This document shows positions 35,081-43,300 of a DNA stretch of 64,000 nt, one piece after another. The position numbers and the translations under genes were made by a program. The notes beneath the pieces are model-generated. The model saw only the letters and a program-made list of their open reading frames with translations. It searched no databases and was not told the DNA's origin. This stretch comes from Prevotella sp. P6B1 (lineage in GTDB: Bacteria; Bacteroidota; Bacteroidia; Bacteroidales; Bacteroidaceae): positions 124,001 through 188,000 of the forward strand of contig NZ_JNKF01000013.1 in assembly GCF_000702825.1 (NCBI RefSeq), read 5' to 3'. Position 1 is the first letter of the stretch. Each line of letters begins with the position of its first letter.

Positions 35081-36069
35081 TATGCTACTCTCTTAGTAAT
35101 CAGACTTTGCGAAGTCTGGTCCATTAGAGTCCTCTTTAATCTCAGCTGATTCTCAACAATCAGATCGTAATCGCACTTCGTGTCCCCCATCTTTATTGTA
35201 AGAACAAATAACTCCAGAAATGTCAAGAAGCAGAAGAGAACGATGTAGAATACTAGCGAAACAACGCTCTTGGAAACCACAGACAGAGTTGCTTCTAATT
35301 CTTCGATGAATCCCAATGGGCGCATGCTTACTTCCTCTGTCACCTTCTTGGCAATATCTTTTTTGTCCTGGCGTAACTGTTCTAGTTGGTTCTGATATAT
35401 CTCAATTTGGCTATTATTGGACTTAAGCTGTTCTGCCAACGGATTAGCGACATTTACAATCTCTGTGTTTCTTATGCGAGCTTTTTTAGGATTACCGTTT
35501 TCATCCACACCAACAACCTGTTCCTGAGTCGAAACGTTTACACTCTTAATTGTTGGCTTTTTCATCAGTTCTTCGCCTAATGCAATGGTTGCTTTGTTCA
35601 GCGAATCCATTTCCTGAGTAATACGTTTTTCGTCATTATCAAATATTGACATTCGCTTTAGGATGGTTTCTTTGATAACATCTTCTCTCCGTTCCTGTAT
35701 TGCTTGGCGGATATCATTACTGAAGATTATCTGGTCGAAGATACACGATCCCAGAACAGCCATGCATAAAGCAAGCATTACTCTCATTAATGTCATAAGT
35801 CGAGCCTTACCAACTGTTAGGATAATCACACGCTCCACACAAAGCACTATGAGCATAAACATCATTGAAACCATAACTTTAAGTGTTGTCGATTCAATAT
35901 TGATATATCTTTCAGCAAAGCAATATCCTATAGTCCCCCAGAGCGCCATCATTATACAGATGGCAGAAAGCAATTTTCTAAATTGACGATGGCTAGCCTC
36001 ACCACACTCGTTCAATATTTCCTTGTTCCAACCAATCAGGAAACATCCTATGTTTGTTAACGTTTTCAT
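35080..36069 (-). CDS. DUF4407 membrane protein
   Basis: This 329-residue protein starts at the ATG at 36069; a TTG nine codons upstream overlaps the previous gene and is less likely. Two hydrophobic hairpins lie near residues 30-95 (LSAICIMMALWGTIGYCF; VMVSMMFMLIVLCVERVII). A long charged coiled-coil region spans ~130-245 (RQAIQERREDVIKETIL, NSQIEIYQNQLEQLRQDK). A final membrane segment near 270-300 follows. The arrangement and sequence match DUF4407, a family of unknown function. It lies 13 bp after the 188-residue gene in the leftward operon. It could act as a membrane sensor or effector; that is inference. Confidence 0.8.
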   Translation of the reverse strand: MKTLTNIGCFLIGWNKEILNECGEASHRQFRKLLSAICIMMALWGTIGYCFAERYINIESTTLKVMVSMMFMLIVLCVERVIILTVGKARLMTLMRVMLALCMAVLGSCIFDQIIFSNDIRQAIQERREDVIKETILKRMSIFDNDEKRITQEMDSLNKATIALGEELMKKPTIKSVNVSTQEQVVGVDENGNPKKARIRNTEIVNVANPLAEQLKSNNSQIEIYQNQLEQLRQDKKDIAKKVTEEVSMRPLGFIEELEATLSVVSKSVVSLVFYIVLFCFLTFLELFVLTIKMGDTKCDYDLIVENQLRLKRTLMDQTSQSLITKRVA

Positions 36070-36082
36070 AATCTTTCTGTTT

Positions 36083-36649
36083 TTATTTGTTTTCAATGAA
36101 ATTTAAAGTAGCAGCTGTTACACCCTTCATAAATCCTCTACGATATGATTCAATCATAGTTGTCATTTTGGGATCGTCAGCATCCAGAAGTTCTTTCATG
36201 TCCTCTATCTCGGCCAGATGCTCTTCGTAGGTACGCTTCAACGAATCTAATTTTGCGACTGCACCTAGAGCAAAGGCTTCACGAGCATTGTCCATTTTGG
36301 AATCAACCATCCTGATATCACTCTTGTAGCGTAATGTTATTCTTGTAAATAGCATCTCGAGATCGTAGCGGATAATCTTTTCCTTAGTGTCACGATAAGC
36401 GATGTCCGTGTTTACGAGAGCATCCTGGAACCCTTCTTCCTCAAAGTTCTTGTGGATGAAGTTAAAGATTACGTCGATAGGCATCCCTGTTCCCCAGGTG
36501 ATTGTAATGAGGTTTTTCTTATCCTCGTCCTTTGTCTCCTCCATTGGGCTCTGCTCCTCATCATTCACATCCTGTTCTTTGTCAATGTTTACAGGATCTA
36601 AGTCGCTGTTAGCAACCTTCTTGCTGTTGAATAAACTAAATAGTGTCAT
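36083..36649 (-). CDS. Uncharacterised soluble protein of the DUF4407 operon
   Basis: This 188-residue protein has an acidic, low-complexity N-terminus (SDLDPVNIDKEQDVNDEEQ) followed by a helical domain containing GTGMPIDVIFNFIHKNFEEEG and a Glu/Asp-rich coiled-coil-like stretch (RTYEEHLAEIEDMKELLDA). It has no signal peptide or membrane helix. I do not recognise a family. It sits between the 179-residue membrane protein and DUF4407, and its start is preceded by the recurrent GTAATAACAATTAAAA leader. It is probably a cytoplasmic partner of the neighbouring membrane proteins. Confidence 0.7.
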   Translation of the reverse strand: MTLFSLFNSKKVANSDLDPVNIDKEQDVNDEEQSPMEETKDEDKKNLITITWGTGMPIDVIFNFIHKNFEEEGFQDALVNTDIAYRDTKEKIIRYDLEMLFTRITLRYKSDIRMVDSKMDNAREAFALGAVAKLDSLKRTYEEHLAEIEDMKELLDADDPKMTTMIESYRRGFMKGVTAATLNFIENK

Positions 36650-36689
36650 AATCTTATAATTTTTAATTGTTATTACTTTTTTCTTCTTT

Positions 36690-37229
36690 CTAAGCTTTGA
36701 GGTCGTTTGGAGTGATTACGATATCAAAAGAATCGTAGGTGCTAGTATTAGTATATCTGAATACCATATTCTTGCCTGAGCGAACCAAACGTATGGTCTG
36801 TACACAGTTGGGATTAATCTCTTTCAGAATATTGTCTTTCAGTTTGTCAGCACTGAATCCATCAATCTCTTTCTTTATTTCGTAGCTCATAATATACGAG
36901 TCTTCTGTTACCTCAGAACCTACCCATGTCGTAACTCGATCCACTTTCTTGGGGCAGAAGTATGACTGATATCTTGCTAAAAGAGTGAAATACTCTTCGT
37001 CTGAGACATTTTCGTCCATAGTATCTGATAATACTATTCCCAGTTCCTCTTCAGTAAACTCTTCCATTATATCGTTTACATCTACTGGATCTTCTGTGAA
37101 ATTCATAGAGTAGATAAGAAATGCCAGGAAAGCGATAATCCCGTATACGAAAGACACTGCTCCTGCGATACAGATGATAAACCAATGATTTCTGATCACT
37201 TTCTTTGAATGTAAAATTACTCGTTTCAT
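36690..37229 (-). CDS. Single-pass membrane protein, first gene of the DUF4407 operon
   Basis: This 179-residue protein has one membrane helix at about 15-42 (WFIICIAGAVSFVYGIIAF) and an extracytoplasmic domain of ~135 residues. That domain holds an acidic segment (DVNDIMEEFTEEELG) and a beta-rich end. No catalytic motif is visible. It heads the leftward operon and is divergent from the secreted caspase gene, with 125 bp between the two starts, so both arms may share control. Function unknown. Confidence 0.7.
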   Translation of the reverse strand: MKRVILHSKKVIRNHWFIICIAGAVSFVYGIIAFLAFLIYSMNFTEDPVDVNDIMEEFTEEELGIVLSDTMDENVSDEEYFTLLARYQSYFCPKKVDRVTTWVGSEVTEDSYIMSYEIKKEIDGFSADKLKDNILKEINPNCVQTIRLVRSGKNMVFRYTNTSTYDSFDIVITPNDLKA

Positions 37230-37327
37230 AATGTTTTGTTTTTTAAATTGTTACTACTTTTTTGTTTCTTTGCCTCTTTATACTCGAAAAAACTAAAAGG
37301 TAACCGCTTATTCAAAAAAAAAAATTG

Positions 37328-37335
37328 TATATTTG
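37328..37335 (+). promoter_or_regulatory. -7 promoter box of the caspase-sigma-anti-sigma operon
   Basis: TATATTTG followed by CCG lies 19 bp upstream of the caspase ATG. The box would place the start site inside any longer reading frame, supporting the start at 37355. Confidence 0.55.
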
Positions 37336-37354
37336 CCGAAAAATATTCTTTATA

Positions 37355-38224
37355 ATGCGTAAATTACTACTGATAATTGGCCTGTTTCTTGCAGTCGCAA
37401 TCGCTGGAAACGCCCAGCGGAAGAGGGCTTTCATGGTGGGAGCGTCTCACTATGATACAGTTTTAACAGGTTATCAGTGGAATAACATAAATGGTACAGA
37501 AGATGTCAATCTTTTGGCCCCCATTCTGAAAAAACAAGGTTTTTATTTAACCACGCTTCTTGATGAACAGGCAACATATCAGAATATTACCTCGAAACTA
37601 GCCACCTTTACTAACCAGACCAAGAAGGGTGATATAGTATATCTTCATTTCTCTACCCATGGGCAGCCTGTAGAGGATCTTAATGGCGATGAGGCTGATG
37701 GTTGGGATGAAGCCATTGTTCCGATAGATGCCTATAAACTATATAAGAAAGGTGTATATGAGGGGAAAAAGCATTTGTTGGATGATCAGTTGAACGTTTA
37801 TATTAAGAAACTGAGAACTAGGATTGGTCCCCAAGGCTTTCTCTATGTTGTAATAGATGCTTGCCATGCTGGCACATCATCCAGAGCAAACGACGAAACT
37901 GTTCGTGGCACCAAGGTCGGCTTTACTTATACAAATAAGGTTTTCAAGCCAACTGGGCAGAAAACGTCACATTATAAGGTTGAGACATCCGCTAAAATGT
38001 CGCACGTTATGTATCTTGAAGCATGTCGCCCTGAGCAGGTAAACATGGAGATCAAGGTGAAGGATAAGCGGTATGGGCCGCTTTCGTATAATATTGCTCA
38101 AGCACTTCTGGCTAAACCTATATCCACTAATGCGAATGAGTTCTTAAGCTACGTCAAAACATCTATTATGAATAGTGGGCACTGGCCTAATAATCAGAAC
38201 CTGGTAACAGAAACAAGTTTCTAA
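37355..38224 (+). CDS. Secreted caspase-family (peptidase C14) protease
   Basis: This 289-residue clan CD cysteine protease has a signal peptide (LLLIIGLFLAVAIAGNAQ), which places it in the periplasm or outside. The catalytic dyad is intact: H102 in YLHFSTHGQP and C170 in VVIDACHAG. Other caspase-fold elements are AFMVGASHYD at the first strand and NGTEDVNLLAPILKKQGF. The region after the Cys has a threonine-rich loop and GPLSYNIAQALL. Its stop is one base before the sigma-factor ATG, so these genes are co-translated. A signal-bearing caspase next to a sigma/anti-sigma pair suggests it cleaves an envelope target that controls the sigma factor; this is inference. Confidence 0.88.
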   Translation: MRKLLLIIGLFLAVAIAGNAQRKRAFMVGASHYDTVLTGYQWNNINGTEDVNLLAPILKKQGFYLTTLLDEQATYQNITSKLATFTNQTKKGDIVYLHFSTHGQPVEDLNGDEADGWDEAIVPIDAYKLYKKGVYEGKKHLLDDQLNVYIKKLRTRIGPQGFLYVVIDACHAGTSSRANDETVRGTKVGFTYTNKVFKPTGQKTSHYKVETSAKMSHVMYLEACRPEQVNMEIKVKDKRYGPLSYNIAQALLAKPISTNANEFLSYVKTSIMNSGHWPNNQNLVTETSF

Positions 38225-38225
38225 T

Positions 38226-38810
38226 ATGGCGGAAATAGTATCATTGAAGAATCAGGATTTGAATCGTTTTATCTCTGGCGAGAAAGGTAAGATTCTTACA
38301 TATCTGAGAAAGAATTACTCAGTATCGGATGATGATATTGACGATATCTTTCAGGAATCCTCAATGGCTTTGTACCTGAATATACGTGATGGGAAACTCT
38401 CGAACCTTACAAGTTCTCTTGGCACCTATTTCATGAAGGTTTGTATTAATCAGACCTTAAAATTCTTAGGCAAGAGTAGCAAGGTTGTTCCGCTAGTAGA
38501 TGAAAGCAGAATTTCAAATGGAAATATTGTTCGAGATGATAAGATAGACGAACTCTATGGTTTCTGTATGGATACAGAGGAAGAGGATAGAAAGATTCGT
38601 ATGGAGCTGCTTGTTAATAATATCATAGCATCTATGACAGATACTTGTAAGAATATACTCCAAGGCTATTATTGGAACGACCTTTCTACGTCAACCATTG
38701 CAGATATGTTTGGTTTTTCTGATGCCAATTCAGTGAAGGCGCAGAAGTATAAGTGTGTAAAGAAGTTCAGAGATAAGTATAACGAACTAAAAGGGAAGAT
38801 TTATGGATAA
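38226..38810 (+). CDS. ECF-like sigma-70 family RNA polymerase sigma factor
   Basis: This 194-residue protein has region 2 at about 15-85 (KNYSVSDDDIDDIFQESSM, typical of sigma-2 with core-binding acidic residues). Region 4 is at about 135-190, with an HTH (DLSTSTIADMFGFSDANSVK) ending in AQKYKCVKKFRDKY. The linker between them is short, as in ECF sigma factors. It overlaps the downstream membrane gene by 8 bp, the classic sigma/anti-sigma arrangement, and follows the caspase gene by 1 bp. The target promoters are unknown; its own operon, the divergent DUF4407 operon and the CHAT genes are candidates. Confidence 0.88.
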   Translation: MAEIVSLKNQDLNRFISGEKGKILTYLRKNYSVSDDDIDDIFQESSMALYLNIRDGKLSNLTSSLGTYFMKVCINQTLKFLGKSSKVVPLVDESRISNGNIVRDDKIDELYGFCMDTEEEDRKIRMELLVNNIIASMTDTCKNILQGYYWNDLSTSTIADMFGFSDANSVKAQKYKCVKKFRDKYNELKGKIYG

Positions 38811-39465
38811 GATTAATGATATAATGCAGCAGACTATTGACGATCGCATTGATGCTTTCGTTCGTGGTATGATGACAGAAGAGGAAGAATCCGCTTTAAA
38901 ACAGGAGATAAAAGCTGATCCAGAGCTTCGTGCACAAGTGTTGGCTACGTTATCTCTCATCAAAGGCATCCGAACCCAAGAGGCTGAAAAAGAGCGAGTG
39001 CTTATCCAGAATAACGTAAAGGATAAGGTTCGTACGCTTCTGTGGTGGGCAACATCTATCGCTGCAGTTTTTGCCATCTTCTTTGGTTACTCTAAAGATA
39101 AACGATACAACGAACTATCCGCTATCGTATCACCATACTATTCTGAGTATAGCATGAGTGATTATTCTCGTGGTGATGTCGATTCTATTGCCGTTGCTCA
39201 TCTATACGCCTTATTTAATAATATAAAGGAGCAGCGTAATATGAGTAAGGTCATAGAGGAACTGGAGCCCATCTATGCCAGTCTGGATATTGATGCCACA
39301 TATACTTTCTATGCCAACGATATTGCAATGAATCTTGCACTGGCGTATATCAAGGATGATCAGATAGAAAAGGCAATCCCTGTTCTGGAAAAGTTGGAGA
39401 AGGATAATCCAGATACTCCTATCGCTACCAAAGCACAGGAACTCCTAAAAGAAATTAAAAAGTAG
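38803..39465 (+). CDS. Candidate membrane anti-sigma factor with TPR-like periplasmic domain
   Basis: This 220-residue protein has an N-terminal helical cytoplasmic segment (~1-75; IDAFVRGMMTEEEESALKQE resembles zinc-less anti-sigma domains of Bacteroidetes). One transmembrane helix lies at about 78-96 (LLWWATSIAAVFAIFFGY). The periplasmic part has a TPR-like pair of helices (DIAMNLALAYIKDDQIEKAI, VLEKLEKDNPDTP). It overlaps the sigma gene by 8 bp. By gene order and topology it is the likely anti-sigma factor. Its periplasmic part could be a substrate of the neighbouring secreted clan CD proteases, but nothing in the sequence proves that. It ends in TAG. Confidence 0.75.
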   Translation: MDKINDIMQQTIDDRIDAFVRGMMTEEEESALKQEIKADPELRAQVLATLSLIKGIRTQEAEKERVLIQNNVKDKVRTLLWWATSIAAVFAIFFGYSKDKRYNELSAIVSPYYSEYSMSDYSRGDVDSIAVAHLYALFNNIKEQRNMSKVIEELEPIYASLDIDATYTFYANDIAMNLALAYIKDDQIEKAIPVLEKLEKDNPDTPIATKAQELLKEIKK

Positions 39466-39508
39466 GGGATGGAAGTACAATGAATGAGATTTCTTCATAA
39501 CTTTGCAC
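39443..39508 (+). repeat. 66-bp direct repeat, copy 1 (anti-sigma end plus promoter)
   Basis: This segment runs from the last seven codons of the anti-sigma gene through a -7 box (TAACTTTGCAC). It aligns without gaps to 39876-39941 with 53 of 66 bases identical, so the gene end and the promoter behind it were duplicated together. Confidence 0.8.
39498..39505 (+). promoter_or_regulatory. -7 promoter box of the small zinc-ribbon gene
   Basis: TAACTTTG followed by CAC lies in repeat copy 1. The ~115-nt leader that follows contains small hairpins (CGGTTCTAACCG; GGCTT/AAGCC). Confidence 0.55.
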
Positions 39509-39624
39509 ACGAGAATAATCTCATTCTCCTTTTATTATCGGTTCTAACCGAGCCTCTGAGCCAATCGAAAATAACTGTTTATGTTTAACAATGGCTTGAG
39601 GAAAGCCTAACAAAAAAAATAATT

Positions 39625-39768
39625 ATGAAAGAGAAAAAATGTCCGCAATGCGGGATGCCAATGGCAAAAAATAACTCTTATGTAGGATCAGAAGGAGAGT
39701 ACATCGAAGTCTACAGTTGTTCAGATCCTGAATGTAGTAATGTTTGGCATCACAAACCAAAAGAATGA
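39625..39768 (+). CDS. 47-residue zinc-ribbon protein
   Basis: A short reading frame, MKEKKCPQCGMPMAKNNSYV and onwards, carries two Cys pairs: CPQCG near residue 6 and CSDPEC near residue 32. This is the pattern of a small treble-clef or zinc-ribbon protein. It has its own promoter at 39498 and an AT-rich leader ending AACAAAAAAAATAATT before the ATG. A strong GC hairpin follows at 39777-39805. Such mini zinc ribbons bind nucleic acid or proteins, but no role is known here. It lies between two copies of a 66-bp repeat. Confidence 0.7.
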   Translation: MKEKKCPQCGMPMAKNNSYVGSEGEYIEVYSCSDPECSNVWHHKPKE

Positions 39769-39776
39769 ACTTAAAC

Positions 39777-39805
39777 AGCCAGCACTTTCCAATGGTGCTG
39801 GCTGA
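39777..39805 (+). terminator. Hairpin after the zinc-ribbon gene
   Basis: CAGCCAGCAC pairs with GTGCTGGCTG around an 8-9 nt loop, 8 bp after the stop codon, followed by a second small hairpin TTGCC/GGCAA. There is no long U-tract, so it is a terminator or 3' stabiliser candidate only. Confidence 0.5.
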
Positions 39806-39875
39806 ATTGCCTTAGGCAAACGTGTCCCATAATCCTTTCGCAATCTGAAGCAGTCTACGTGTCACGCTCATGTTA

Positions 39876-39941
39876 TCCTAAAAGAAATTAAATAATTACG
39901 GATAGAAGTACAACAAAAGAAAGATTTTCATAACTTTGCAC
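39876..39941 (+). repeat. 66-bp direct repeat, copy 2 (vestigial gene end plus promoter)
   Basis: 53 of 66 bases match copy 1 at 39443-39508. The first part still encodes the ...LKEIK end of an anti-sigma-like protein followed by a stop, with no intact gene before it. The second part carries the -7 box TAACTTTG (39931-39938) and CAC. Confidence 0.8.
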
Positions 39942-39972
39942 TCAGTTAGCAGGCTTGCCGGGTTAGCATCCG

Positions 39973-39989
39973 AGAGGTTCGAGTCCTCT
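39973..39989 (+). other. tRNA T-arm-like fragment
   Basis: AGAGG-TTCGAGT-CCTCT forms a perfect 5-bp stem with a 7-nt loop matching the tRNA T-loop consensus. No matching anticodon arm or acceptor stem is present upstream, so this is not a functional tRNA. It could be the 3' remnant of a tRNA (an integration scar) or a tRNA-mimicking hairpin in the leader. Confidence 0.5.
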
Positions 39990-40027
39990 TAATCAGACTT
40001 ATTATCTAACAAACACAAATTATAACT

Positions 40028-40285
40028 ATGTTTTTTAAAAACTTTTTATAGGCTGAGTTTTTTAGAAAAGCTCAGTCTAGTTTATCAAAGATTGGGTGTT
40101 TCGTAATCCGCCACCACGATGTGCTTTTTGCACTTGCTGACTTAGCCTACAGAGGCTACATCTTATATCAATTGGGATGGCTATAGACTCCAGACTTTTA
40201 TGCCAGCATTTCAAAAGATGTGGAAGTCGTTATTAAGAGTGTTATGATATGGTTACGAAAAAGTAAGTCGTCAGAGGCAGGTTAA
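40028..40285 (+). pseudogene. Small reading frame with two in-frame amber (TAG) codons
   Basis: From the ATG at 40028 the frame reads MFFKNFL, TAG (40049-40051), a 44-codon open stretch including RHHDVLFALADLAYRGYILY, TAG (40184-40186), a further 32 codons, and TAA at 40283-40285. The leader (AACAAACACAAATTATAACT) looks like a typical translation start of this genome. TAG ends normal genes here (MFS, lctP, anti-sigma), so genome-wide recoding is excluded. Simplest readings are a decayed gene or a 7-residue leader peptide; the frame may also be chance. Confidence 0.35.
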
Positions 40286-40302
40286 CCTGCCTCTGTTTTT
40301 TT
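40272..40302 (+). terminator. Strong intrinsic terminator
   Basis: A perfect 24-nt palindrome (CAGAGGCAGG-TTAA-CCTGCCTCTG) is followed by seven T residues at 40296-40302. It ends the rightward transcript; the T-tract overlaps the stop codon of the convergent CHAT gene. Confidence 0.9.
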
Positions 40303-43300
40303 AATTCAAGCCATCCAACATTATAAATGCTGCCCAATCAGGTCGCTCCTGCTTTGAAAGACAAGTCTTCCTCAATTCATCTTGTGCAACACGAAATGCT
40401 TCTTCTTTCGACATGCCTTCAAGATAGTGGCGATAGAAGCTGGTCATCATCTTCATTGTGGATTCATCATTTACATTCCATAAACTCATAACAATAGTCT
40501 TAGCACCTGCCATCTTGAATCCTCTTTGTAGACCGAACACTCCTTCTCCGGAAACAATATCGCCAAGACCAGTTTGGCAGGCAGAAAGAACAACGAGGTC
40601 CAGACCTCGCAGGTCTAAAGTAGAAATTTCTTGCGCAGTTAAGATACCATCCTCCTCTCCATCAGGAATTTGCTCGTGCCGAATGATATGATTACAACCA
40701 GAAAACAGCAAACCAGAGCGAGTCATAGGCTTATATTCTTGCTGAGCAATCTTATGATCATTTCCTATCGACTCTTCTCTTTCAGAACGAGCAAATTTCA
40801 ATTTATTAGCCTCTTCTTCGGTTATGTAGAAACCATGAGTGGCAATATGAATCACCTTTGGATATGTACCATTCAAGTTCTTGACGGACTCTTCTGTGGC
40901 ATCCGTGCCACTATAATAATGATAAGGTACATTACGCAGCTTCAAGCCTTCTGCTATTAGGTCTGCCTCTTTCTTTGTACCCTCAAGATAATCATAGGAG
41001 TTCCTTAATGATAACGAATCTACATTAGCCCTATAAGTAAAAGCAGATCTTAAATCTGTTTTCTTTGTAGAGGATGAATCTGTTGTAACAGCATATGACT
41101 TCTCATCATAGTTTATACCTCCATAAAGAATAGTATTCTGTCCTTGGGACTCATCCTGAATAACAGCAAGCTGTCTTGTCGAAGATAAACGATGAAGTGA
41201 ATAAACATCGCTCATAGTCTTTGATTTGTTGAAAGGAAGGTTTTCTATACCAATCCTATGTATTTCTCCCGATGGCGCAAAGTAGATATTCTTAACGCCA
41301 TTAAGTTCTTCCACTAGCGGTTTCCAGATTAAATCAGAAACGTCAGATTGAGTATAATAGGAATTCCCTGGTATAGCTTTAAGCTGTTTTTTTTCAAATA
41401 GCACCACAATGTGAGGACAATCATACTCTCTTTTCAAGGTAAGAGCCACATACACTGTGCTATCTGAATTCAAAACGGGGAAATCTAAAAACTCAACAGC
41501 AATGTCATTATCTCCAAGTTTACTCTGCACATCTTTCCAACTTATGGTTAAATTGTGTGCGTAATCACCATATACTTTTGATTCTCGAGCAAGTTCAATC
41601 TCCTGTTGTTCTATAACTCTGTTCAAAGAATCGGCATTCATAAAGCGTTCTTTTATTGGCTTTTCAATAAGTTTGTTGTAAAGGTTGATATTAGAAGAAA
41701 GAGCATTGTACTTGTTTATTATAACAGAATCGCCACCTTCGAGTATTAATCTGCGCATTTCTAAACTAGTATTCAGAAGTAAACCTTTGGCAAATAGACA
41801 TGCATTGTCATATAACTCCGAAGCAGATTCTTTGTGCCTGATTTTGTAGAAAACACTAGGTAATACGCAAACAAATGGATATGCATAACTACTCTTCCAT
41901 AATGTCTCTTGGAAATGCGAAGACAATTCGCTAAAATTATTATGTATTAACGATTTAGAGCCCTCAATATATTGGGTAGCACAATTGTAAGCTTTCAAAA
42001 AGTCCCCATGATAAAAATAATATATTGTTAGGTTAAGTAATGATCTTGTGTAATAAGGATTGGCAGACCCTAAAATATTCTTTCTCAGTTCTACTGCTGC
42101 TTTTTCTGTTTTTACAGCCTCGTCAAAATTGCCTCCTCGCAAATAACACTCTGCAAGATCATTTAACGAGCTTGCATAGTCTGGATGCTCTGTACCTAAA
42201 AACATCTTTCTAATTTCCAAAGCTTCTTTCGCATTATTTATGCCTTCCGCATAGTAACCTGTACGTGCGTAACATAAAGCAAGATCATTTAACGAAAATG
42301 CATAATCGGGATGATTTGCACCAAGAATGTTTTTTCTTATCTTTGTTGCTTCTGCCAACAATCGTAGCGCTTCGCCATCATTGCCGATACACGAAAAAAC
42401 TACGGCCAAATCATGTAACGATCTCGCATAGTCAGGATGGGCTTTACCAAGAACCTTTCTCCTAATATCTAAAACTTCTCTCCCAAGTTTAAGAGCTTCT
42501 GTATAGTCACCAACCTCAGAATAAAATAGTGCAAGATTTCTCAAAGACAAAGCATATTCAGGATGCTCAATACCAAGAACATTTTTTTTAATATCCACAG
42601 CTTCTTTCCCTAGCATTATTGATTCTGAATAATCACCAATGTTTGAATAATAACTAGCGAGGTTATTTAAAGATTGGGCATAGTCAAAATTTTCGGTACC
42701 GAGAACGTCCCTTTTGATTTTCAATGATTCTTTTCCTAAAGCTATTGACTCTGAATAGTTACCAAGATATGCATAAAATACAGACAAATTGTCTAATGCT
42801 ATTGCATATTGAATATGATTGGCCCCTAAAAACTTTTTATAGATTTCAACAACCTCTGCTCCTAGTCGCTTAGCCTCAAGATAGTTGCCTATATGAGCAT
42901 AAAACGAGGCGAGTTCACCTAAAGATGTAGCATAAGCATTATTGTCCGTTCCTATAGTTTCTTTCAGCACATTTGATAATTCCGTTTTTAACCGTATCGC
43001 CTCTACATAGTTATCTTTAGCAATATTGAAGGCAGTAAGGTTTTCTAAGGATCCTATATAGCTTGAGTCTTCTTTGCCAAATACTTTCTCTTTTATTCTT
43101 GCCTCTACTGTCCCCAGACGAATTGCCTCCGAAAAATTGCCCTTACTTACATTATAACTTATGAGATTGTTTAATGATGTAGCGTATTCTTTTAATTGCA
43201 TAGCCTTTTCGGTGGCATTAGAAGAATAATATGCCGATGCCATTTCTGAAAGATGCCTTAGTTCCGTATCTGAATAGGAAGTTTTAATTTGTTTTTTTAG

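Larger units (their letters stand above)
39945..40302 (+). ncRNA. Candidate ~350-nt structured transcript
   Basis: The -7 box at 39931-39938 and the intrinsic terminator at 40272-40302 bracket a ~350-nt unit with no intact gene. It contains a tRNA T-arm-like hairpin (39973-39989) and further hairpins: CTGAG/CTCAG near 40053-40075, GTGC/GCAC near 40121-40133 and TAGCC/GGCTA near 40143-40158. It is either a non-coding RNA or the mRNA of the amber-interrupted frame at 40028-40285. I do not recognise a known RNA family. Confidence 0.4.

Noticed and set aside
40028..40285. Genome-wide recoding of TAG (or a suppressor tRNA beside the frame)
   Set aside because: TAG ends normal genes in this window (MFS at 28768, lctP at 26637, anti-sigma at 39465). 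The T-arm-like hairpin upstream lacks an anticodon arm, so it cannot be a suppressor tRNA.
39448..40300. CRISPR array or retron near the CHAT genes
   Set aside because: Only two imperfect 66-bp repeats are present, no regularly spaced repeats of CRISPR length, no cas genes and no reverse transcriptase. The Craspase comparison is an analogy only.
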